Shown piece by piece: positions 6,887 to 11,832 of a stretch of 11,832 bases of DNA. Each line of letters starts with the position of its first letter. Within the stretch, counting starts at the first letter, position 1. A model generated the notes under the pieces. The model was given only the letters and a program-made list of their open reading frames with translations. It did no database searches and had not been told where the DNA came from. The position numbers were made by a program, and so were the translations under genes. This stretch comes from Burkholderiales bacterium (lineage in GTDB: Bacteria; Pseudomonadota; Gammaproteobacteria; Burkholderiales; Burkholderiaceae_C), in the NCBI GenBank assembly GCA_005793295.1, contig SXSX01000063.1, forward strand, positions 1 through 11,832, given 5' to 3'.

Positions 6887-7369
6887 TTATTTCCAACACT
6901 CGGCCAGACTTTTCGTATTGTTCACCAAACCCCTTACGCCGTGGTGGTCCAAGGTGAAATCCCCACAGGCGTCGGTTGCAGCGGGGCCTAAGGCGGCGCG
7001 TTTCGCAGTTAATAAAAAGGTTTGCGAAGGGCTTGGGGTAGCCACGGCGACAGAAATATCGTAGGCCTTGAGCCCTTCACCTGCGCGGGGTGAGCTTTTA
7101 AAAGATTGGAGCGCGAGCAAGGGCGTAACGTCTTGGCCGCTGGCGCTTTTGGCGTAGTCGTAGCTTTCGTTGTAAAGCCGCTCCATCCACTGTTGGGCGC
7201 TGAGTAGTTGGGTTTGCGCATCGACCCGGCGGGCTTGGGAAACATAGCTTTGGTAACGCGGATACACCACCGCGCTGAGTACACCGACGATAGCCAAGGC
7301 CACCATCAACTCAATCAATGTGAGGCCTTGTTGTCGTCGCATGTGTGGGGCGTTGGTAGGGGTTTTCAT
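6887..7369 (-). CDS. pilE: Type IV pilus minor pilin PilE-like
   Basis: A 160-residue pilin-like protein, likely the minor pilin PilE of a type IVa pilus. A class III leader ends at Gly15. The mature protein starts LTLIELMVALAIVGV, with Glu20 at position +5 and a hydrophobic N-terminal helix to about residue 38. The +1 residue is Leu rather than the common Phe or Met. A globular domain follows. The C-terminus has ACGDFTLDHHG (134-144) and ends in ECWK, giving a likely disulfide between Cys135 and Cys158, as in PilE-type pilins. The first ATG (7369) overlaps the pilX stop by four bases (ATGA), favouring translational coupling. An ATG at 7342 would give a shorter leader of six residues. It is the last gene of the pilin set and sits 35 bases before ribD. 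A major pilin is less likely given the neighbours. Confidence 0.85.
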   Translation of the reverse strand: MKTPTNAPHMRRQQGLTLIELMVALAIVGVLSAVVYPRYQSYVSQARRVDAQTQLLSAQQWMERLYNESYDYAKSASGQDVTPLLALQSFKSSPRAGEGLKAYDISVAVATPSPSQTFLLTAKRAALGPAATDACGDFTLDHHGVRGLVNNTKSLAECWK

Positions 7370-8145
7370 AAATCAGATCGCATTCCAGGGATTTCTCGAA
7401 ACTGGCGCCGCAGGATGCGTTGGGGATCGGTCAACGGTGCACCCGTTTGCAAAGTGACCATGCTTTGCAGCAAGACTTCGCTTGTCAGGCTCGAACCAAA
7501 ACCGCGGGCGGTTATTTTAAAAACCAGGCAATCGACTGCGGGCGTTTGGCAGGTGAAGTTGCCGCCCAGCGATGCGTCTTGAAGCGTTGAAGCGGGCCGC
7601 ATCAGTTCAATCAGATAGTCTGGTTGTTTAGCAACACCTTTCAAGGCGGGGGTTCCGGTGAATATTCCCAAGGGAATACTGCCGGTAAAGGTTTCGCACT
7701 GGGCTGACATCGCACTTGCGGTGCCCGTGGCGGACCATTGGCCACCCTTGCTCACCGGCCACCAAGGTGCCCCGTTATTAGCAGGCCCAGCGCTAGCCCA
7801 CACTGCGTTGGCGCTGAGGCATTGGCCCGCAAGGCAGTTGCTTGTGAATTGGGGTGAGGCGTTGGGATTATTAAGGTCAGCGGGAGAGCCTCTGAATCCG
7901 GGGCCTCTGATGCAAGCGGCGTTAGGAAGCGCCTGGCCTGGGCTCAAAGCCAAGTCGCGCTCGGCGTCCCAGAGTGCTGCGTGGGCAGCTTGGTAGGCAA
8001 GGAGGTAATCTCTTTCATTGCGAATCTGTTGCCCGCCTTGCAGTGTGTTTTTCGTGGTGTAGGCCACGGTGGCTGAGAGAATGGCGATTAAGACAATCAC
8101 GACGATAAGAACCGCGCCGCTTTGAGAGTGTGCTGATTTTTTCAT
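7366..8145 (-). CDS. pilX: Type IV pilus assembly protein PilX
   Basis: A 259-residue PilX-type minor pilin. The N-terminus has a short basic leader ending at Gly10, then a hydrophobic helix AVLIVVIVLIAILSA. Position +5 is Val15 rather than Glu, as expected for the PilX/GspK-like tip pilins that lack it. The segment LLAYQAAHAALWDAERDL (48-65) matches the family's AFQAAEAALRDAE-like signature. The remainder is a Ser/Gly/Ala-rich globular domain with several Cys. In Pseudomonas, PilX works with FimU, PilV, PilW and PilE to prime pilus assembly and carries PilY1 to the tip. The gene starts three bases after pilW stops and ends overlapping pilE, so the pilY1 gene that usually follows pilX is not here. 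Confidence 0.86.
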   Translation of the reverse strand: MKKSAHSQSGAVLIVVIVLIAILSATVAYTTKNTLQGGQQIRNERDYLLAYQAAHAALWDAERDLALSPGQALPNAACIRGPGFRGSPADLNNPNASPQFTSNCLAGQCLSANAVWASAGPANNGAPWWPVSKGGQWSATGTASAMSAQCETFTGSIPLGIFTGTPALKGVAKQPDYLIELMRPASTLQDASLGGNFTCQTPAVDCLVFKITARGFGSSLTSEVLLQSMVTLQTGAPLTDPQRILRRQFREIPGMRSDL

Positions 8146-8148
8146 GGG

Positions 8149-9120
8149 CTAAGGGGTAGCCAAGGTGGCATTTTTAACCGCAAAGATTTGCGTATAGCGC
8201 TTGCGCTCGATCCCCGTCATAAACGTCCGCGTGGCATCCGAGCAGTCTTTGAAGGAATAGCTACTGGGTTGGAGACGCACATTTTGCAAAGACCGCGTTA
8301 CCAAGCAAACCTTCACCGCGATGACCTTATTCCACTCAGTGGCTAAAACTGAATCAGCAGATTTGAACTGCGCTGTGGTTTCGCTTTGTACCAAGTAGCT
8401 CAATCGCAGTTGTTCAATACCGGTAATTAAAGGCACGTAATTGTTGACCGGACTGGCGCTACCCGCGCAAGCCAAGCCAAAGGTTTTGATGGTGTTGCCT
8501 TCGAGCTTGAGCGTGACGGGGGTGAGGGTGTAGCTATTAGAAATAAAAAACAATTTTCCGTTGGACCCAGCAACCGCTGCAGGCGTTGCGCGGGCGCAAT
8601 CGGTGTTGTTGCCACGGTCTTTGCCAAAGTTGTCGTCGGTGTAATAACTTGCGACTAAGGTGTCCGCATCAACGGCGGGCGAGGTGCTGGTATGGGCGAT
8701 GCACACCGACGTGGTTTTGGTGGCGTCAATTTTTTTGCTGCTGCAACCAAAAACAGGCGAGCGCAGATGTTCGGGGCTGGTTTCGGTATTGCTTTCGGAT
8801 CCGGTGGTGAAGTTGCCAATGGGAAGGGCGCTCTGCGGGGTAAGCGGCGAAACCTGCGTAGTAGACGTCACTTCGTTCATTGGATAGAAGCCTGCGTTCT
8901 GAATCTCACGGCCTAAAGTTTCCATAGCGAAGCGGGCGCTTTCCGCAGCGTATGATTTTTCGGTCAAGCTGCGTTGGCTTTCTGAGATAGAAAGATAAGC
9001 GGCGCCTGCCGCACCCATGACCATCACGCCGACCGCAAGACTCACCATGAGTTCGACCAAGGTGTAGCCACTTTGCGTGGCGGCTTGCTGCCTTTGAGAC
9101 ATGCGTTTACGGTAAACCAT
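8149..9120 (-). CDS. pilW: Type IV pilus assembly protein PilW
   Basis: A 323-residue PilW-type minor pilin. The prepilin leader ends at Gly18, with the mature start YTLVELMVSLAVGVMVMGA and Glu23 at +5. The region YAAESARFAMETLGREIQNAGF (57-78) matches the signature of PilW proteins, close to R-x-A-x-x-x-L-x-x-D/E-I-R-x-A-G-F. A large exported domain follows, with six Cys in its body that could form up to three disulfides. It is expected to act in the minor pilin priming complex at the inner membrane and pilus tip. The ATG at 9120 lies three bases after pilV stops. A second ATG at 9102 would shorten the leader to 12 residues. No strong Shine-Dalgarno precedes either, so coupling to pilV is likely. 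Confidence 0.86.
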   Translation of the reverse strand: MVYRKRMSQRQQAATQSGYTLVELMVSLAVGVMVMGAAGAAYLSISESQRSLTEKSYAAESARFAMETLGREIQNAGFYPMNEVTSTTQVSPLTPQSALPIGNFTTGSESNTETSPEHLRSPVFGCSSKKIDATKTTSVCIAHTSTSPAVDADTLVASYYTDDNFGKDRGNNTDCARATPAAVAGSNGKLFFISNSYTLTPVTLKLEGNTIKTFGLACAGSASPVNNYVPLITGIEQLRLSYLVQSETTAQFKSADSVLATEWNKVIAVKVCLVTRSLQNVRLQPSSYSFKDCSDATRTFMTGIERKRYTQIFAVKNATLATP

Positions 9121-9123
9121 CGT

Positions 9124-9708
9124 TCAGGGGTAAAAGTAAAAGTTAAACGCCCGAACGCCCGTGACGGGCTGTAGGCCTGTGGCGTTGTCGTTAAAACAAG
9201 TGAGGTCGTTGGCACCGCTGTCTTGGCAGTTCATCCCCAGGGTCTCCTTGTCTTTGTCAAACCAATACAAACTCAATATCCAACCGCTGTTTGTAGTGCT
9301 GTTGCTAGTGCTCGCCAAACTCATCGCGCCTTGCGGCAAAAGGGCGCGGGCGTTACTGCGCAGTTGCCATAGATCAAAGGCTGCACGTTCAGCATTCGTG
9401 CAACCCGAGGCAATGCAATTTGGAGAAGGCGTAGCCTCCATATTTTCTTGTTGAGCGCTCCACGACGCTGTAAATTGGTAGCCGTTTCCCGCCCCTGATC
9501 CTGGGAGTTCGGACGGATTAGCCCGTATGCGTCCTAGCGCGTCATTGGCAAGCAGGTTGAGGTTGGCTTGAATCATATTCTCAGTATGCGAGCGCAGGTT
9601 GCCAACCATCAGCCGGGCTAAGCCCAATAAACAAAACGACAAAAGCAGCAATGCCACCAGAACCTCAACCAAGGAACTTCCTGTTTGGCTCTGCTTTTTT
9701 GTCGCCAT
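9124..9708 (-). CDS. pilV: Type IV pilus modification / minor pilin PilV
   Basis: A 194-residue PilV-type minor pilin with leader MATKKQSQTG, cleavage after Gly10, and mature start SSLVEVLVALLLLSF with Glu15 at +5. The LVEVLVALLLL core followed by LLGLARLM is characteristic of PilV. The exported part has GWILSLYWFDKDKE (142-155), a strand like the family's C-terminal V-x-W element, and Cys98, Cys103, Cys161 and Cys171. I chose ATG 9708, one base after the fimT stop (TAG-C-ATG). An upstream in-frame ATG at 9738 would overlap fimT by 29 bases and give a 20-residue leader. It is third in the run nrdR-fimT-pilV-pilW-pilX-pilE. Confidence 0.82.
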   Translation of the reverse strand: MATKKQSQTGSSLVEVLVALLLLSFCLLGLARLMVGNLRSHTENMIQANLNLLANDALGRIRANPSELPGSGAGNGYQFTASWSAQQENMEATPSPNCIASGCTNAERAAFDLWQLRSNARALLPQGAMSLASTSNSTTNSGWILSLYWFDKDKETLGMNCQDSGANDLTCFNDNATGLQPVTGVRAFNFYFYP

Positions 9709-9709
9709 G

Positions 9710-10303
9710 CTAAGGACAACTCGTGGATGGAACTTCATCTAAGCGAACCCGCCCTTGCCAGCTGATGGTCATCGTGGTGCTGGGCTGACAGGGTTGGCGG
9801 GTATCGCGCAAAGTAAAGGTCCCCGCGTTCACCAACAAGACGCCGCGGGAATTGGCGCTGAAGGCGCTGCGCGAACCGGTGCTGTTGGATTGAAGATCAA
9901 AGTGGCTTGGGATGCTTTGGCTTGCCGCAATGATGTCGCCCGAAGGAATACTGGCCCCTTCTAAAGCGCCACAGCTTTGGTTTTGGTACATCAACCAACC
10001 CGCAGACCAATTGGTATTAGTCCCTTGGTTACAAGTTTTGGCGTTGCTAGAAATACACATACTGACACACCGATTGCGATGAATCGCTTCGGTGCGCAAC
10101 CGCCCCACAGCACTCGTAAATTCGTCGCGCACCGATCGTATTTGGTTGTGCGAAACCGAAGCGCTCAGCCTAGGAATGCCAAGCGCCATCACCGTACCCA
10201 AAACGGCCACGGTGACGCTGAGTTCTATCAAGGTAAAGGCGTTCTGGCGACGCTTTAAGTTCGGCCCGCGCAGGGGGCCATCTCTCGCATGGATTGCATC
10301 CAT
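9710..10303 (-). CDS. fimT: Type IV pilus minor pilin FimT/FimU (GspH family)
   Basis: A 197-residue GspH/FimT pseudopilin-like protein. The leader is long (22 residues, with KRRQ near the end), and the mature start FTLIELSVTVAVLGTVMALGIP has Glu27 at +5. The residue before the cleavage site is Ala22 rather than the usual Gly. The GspH domain follows, with GRLRTEAIHRN (67-77), CVSMC (79-83), a Trp-containing strand SAGWLMY (100-106), and C-terminal SWQGRVRL (181-188). Six Cys lie at 79, 83, 91, 111, 172 and 196. The FimT/FimU protein is the first of the minor pilins; FimT of some species binds DNA during natural transformation, but that role cannot be read here. ATG 10303 has the strong ribosome binding site GGGGAGG, unlike the downstream pilin genes. 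Confidence 0.85.
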   Translation of the reverse strand: MDAIHARDGPLRGPNLKRRQNAFTLIELSVTVAVLGTVMALGIPRLSASVSHNQIRSVRDEFTSAVGRLRTEAIHRNRCVSMCISSNAKTCNQGTNTNWSAGWLMYQNQSCGALEGASIPSGDIIAASQSIPSHFDLQSNSTGSRSAFSANSRGVLLVNAGTFTLRDTRQPCQPSTTMTISWQGRVRLDEVPSTSCP

Positions 10304-10314
10304 CCTCCCTCCCC
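10304..10314 (-). promoter_or_regulatory. Strong ribosome binding site of fimT
   Basis: On the minus strand GGGGAGGGAGG directly precedes the fimT ATG. The GGGGAGG part (10308-10314) is four bases from the start. This is the only strong Shine-Dalgarno among the five pilin genes, consistent with translation of the set being led by fimT. CTCTC just upstream (10316-10320) could pair with GGGAG and mask part of it. Confidence 0.65.
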
Positions 10315-10325
10315 AGAGAGTCTTG

Positions 10326-10775
10326 TTATTTATTTACTTCATTGACCAAGGTTTTGAATTCATCAATGTCTTCAAAACTTCGGTACACGCTGGCAAAGCG
10401 CACATACGCCACTTTATCGAGTTTTTTGAGTTCGCGCATCACCAATTCGCCGAGCCTTGCGGAGGGGACTTCGCGCAGGCCGAGGTTGAGGAGTTTTTCT
10501 TCGATGCGTTCAATGGCGCTGTCCACCTGCTCTGTGCTCACGGGGCGTTTGCGCAGCGCCAAATTCATGGAGGCCAATAGTTTGGAGTGTTCGTAATCAA
10601 TACGCCGGCCATCCTTTTTGACAATGGCCGGGTAGTTCACATCGGGACGCTCGTATGTAGTAAAGCGCTTATCGCAAGCGCCGCACTGGCGTCTGCGCCG
10701 GATAAAGTCGCCGTCTTCAGCAATCCGAGTTTCAACCACCTGGGTTTCCGAGTGGCTGCAAAACGGACACTTCAT
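10326..10775 (-). CDS. nrdR: Transcriptional repressor NrdR
   Basis: NrdR of 149 residues, the typical length. It is the ATP/dATP-sensing repressor of ribonucleotide reductase genes. The N-terminal zinc ribbon has Cys3, Cys6, Cys31 and Cys34 with the basic DNA-contacting run IRRRRQC (25-31) and RFTTYERP (37-44). The ATP-cone domain (about 49-139) includes VKKDGRRIDYEHSKL (52-66), and the conserved end YVRFASVYRSFEDI lies at 124-137. It starts 12 bases after glyA without a clear Shine-Dalgarno, suggesting coupling to glyA. In E. coli nrdR is next to ribD; here five pilin genes lie between them. No NrdR-box palindrome was seen in the window, so its targets lie elsewhere. Confidence 0.97.
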   Translation of the reverse strand: MKCPFCSHSETQVVETRIAEDGDFIRRRRQCGACDKRFTTYERPDVNYPAIVKKDGRRIDYEHSKLLASMNLALRKRPVSTEQVDSAIERIEEKLLNLGLREVPSARLGELVMRELKKLDKVAYVRFASVYRSFEDIDEFKTLVNEVNK

Positions 10776-10787
10776 CGCGGCGCTGGA

Positions 10788-11832
10788 TTAACCGTAAACC
10801 GGGAAACGTGAGGTCAGGGCGTGAACTTTTGCTCGCACCGCGTTGATATTGGCTTCGTCATGGGGGTTGTCCAAAACATCGGCAATCAGGTGTGCGGTAG
10901 CGCGGGCTTCTTCATCCTTAAAGCCTCGGGTTGTCATCGCTGGCGTTCCGATCCGAACACCGCTGGTGATCATGGGTTTTTCAGGGTCGTTAGGGATGGC
11001 GTTTTTGTTGATGGTCATGTGGGCATTGCCCAACACCAACTCGGCCTCTTTGCCGGTGATTTTTTTCGACCGCAAGTCCACCAACATCACGTGGCTTTCG
11101 GTTCCGCCGCTGACAATGCGCAGACCACGCTCGGTGAGCGTCTTCGCCAAGATGTCAGCGTTTTTCATCACTTGCTGTTGATACACCTTGAACTCGGGAC
11201 TTAAAGCTTCTTTGAAAGCCACGGCCTTGGCTGCAATTACGTGCATCAGCGGTCCGCCTTGAAGGCCCGGAAAAATAGCGCTGTTAATAGCTTTTTCGTG
11301 TTCTGCCTTCATCAAAATGATTCCGCCACGGGGCCCGCGCAGGCTCTTGTGGGTGGTTGAGGTGACAACGTCAGCAAAGGGAACAGGGTTAGGGTAGAGC
11401 CCTGCTGCAATCAGACCCGCATAGTGGGCCATATCCACCAAGAAAATCGCGCCAACGTCTTTGGCAACTTTAGAGAAGCGTTCAAAATCGATCTTCAGCG
11501 AGTACGCACTTGCGCCAGCAATGATGAGTTTGGGTTTGGTTTCATGGGCTTTGCGCTCCATGGCGTCGTAGTCAATGGCTTCTTGCGCATTGAGCCCGTA
11601 GGAGACAACGTTAAACCATTTGCCACTGATATTGAGTGGCATGCCGTGGGTCAGGTGGCCACCTTCAGCCAAGCTCATTCCCATGATGGTGTCGCCTGGC
11701 TTTAAGAAGGCCAAGAAAACGGCTTCGTTGGCGGACGCGCCGCAATGGGGCTGCACGTTGGCGGCATCTGCGCCAAAAATACGCTTGGCGCGGTCAATCG
11801 CGAGTTGTTCAGCTAAGTCCACGTTTTCGCAG
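10788..11832 (-). CDS. glyA: Serine hydroxymethyltransferase (5' end outside the window)
   Basis: PLP-dependent serine hydroxymethyltransferase, converting serine and tetrahydrofolate to glycine and 5,10-methylene-tetrahydrofolate, the main one-carbon source for purines, thymidylate and methionine. About 347 codons are visible, covering all but roughly the first 70 residues. The frame runs through the right edge (residues CEN before VDLAEQLAIDRAK), so the GTG at 11820-11822 is internal. The PLP lysine is in TSTTHKSLRGPRGG (Lys at codon centre 11347). Also visible are GGHLTHG, LVDMAHYAGL, FPGLQGGPLMHVIAAKA, GGTESHVMLVDL, NKNAIPNDP and SGVRIGTPAMTTRGF. The conserved QPHSG is QPHCG here (Cys codon at 11751-11753), near the cofactor phosphate in the fold. 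It leads the run glyA-nrdR-pilins-ribDE, so the operon promoter is probably beyond the right edge. Confidence 0.97.
   Translation of the reverse strand, partial: CENVDLAEQLAIDRAKRIFGADAANVQPHCGASANEAVFLAFLKPGDTIMGMSLAEGGHLTHGMPLNISGKWFNVVSYGLNAQEAIDYDAMERKAHETKPKLIIAGASAYSLKIDFERFSKVAKDVGAIFLVDMAHYAGLIAAGLYPNPVPFADVVTSTTHKSLRGPRGGIILMKAEHEKAINSAIFPGLQGGPLMHVIAAKAVAFKEALSPEFKVYQQQVMKNADILAKTLTERGLRIVSGGTESHVMLVDLRSKKITGKEAELVLGNAHMTINKNAIPNDPEKPMITSGVRIGTPAMTTRGFKDEEARATAHLIADVLDNPHDEANINAVRAKVHALTSRFPVYG

Noticed and set aside
5688..6900. FMN riboswitch upstream of ribE or ribD
   Set aside because: The spacers are only 51 and 35 bases and lack the conserved multi-stem RFN layout.
9106..9116. 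Near-palindrome TTTAC-G-GTAAA at the start of pilW
   Set aside because: The arms are five bases, inside the first codons of pilW, and such short symmetry is expected by chance.
10788..11822. glyA as a complete gene beginning with GTG at 11822
   Set aside because: The frame stays open to the window edge, and residues CEN before it match the family's GCExVD stretch. The real start is outside.

Overview
The window looks like a piece of betaproteobacterial chromosome (Burkholderiales, most likely a Comamonadaceae-type freshwater lineage). This rests on the moderately GC-rich coding sequence, the form of LigA, deformylase and NrdR, the zipA-ligA and glyA-nrdR adjacencies, and the style of the type IV minor pilins. 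The assignment comes from remembered family features and gene order, not from a search. Coding density is very high: no gap exceeds about 55 bases, and there are no rRNA, tRNA, CRISPR, IS or phage features.

Left block, plus strand (1-3192): the last residues of a probable ZipA, then the NAD-dependent DNA ligase gene ligA, a PaaI-type hot-dog thioesterase and a peptide deformylase. All are closely packed and probably co-transcribed. ligA starts at the base after the upstream stop codon, in the same frame.

Middle (3234-5687): pyrD (class 2 dihydroorotate dehydrogenase, minus) converges on def and diverges from rpiA (ribose-5-phosphate isomerase, plus). rpiA runs tail-to-tail into ribE (riboflavin synthase, minus), and the two genes overlap by 20 bases.

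Right block, minus strand (11832 down to 5031): glyA (5' end outside the window), nrdR, fimT, pilV, pilW, pilX, pilE, ribD, ribE. Spacings in transcription order are 12, 22, 1, 3, 3, -4, 35 and 51 bases, so this could be one nine-gene transcript. Five type IV pilus minor pilin genes sit between nrdR and ribD, two genes that are neighbours in E. coli. The pilin set has no pilY1 between pilX and pilE, where Pseudomonas-type clusters carry it.

I found no clearly unknown system. The points most worth a second look are the pilin cassette embedded in a housekeeping operon, its missing pilY1, an Ala instead of Gly at the FimT prepilin cleavage site, the single-stop in-frame zipA/ligA junction, the rpiA/ribE antisense overlap, the pyrimidine-rich ribE leader without a Shine-Dalgarno sequence, and a Cys replacing a conserved Ser in the cofactor region of GlyA.
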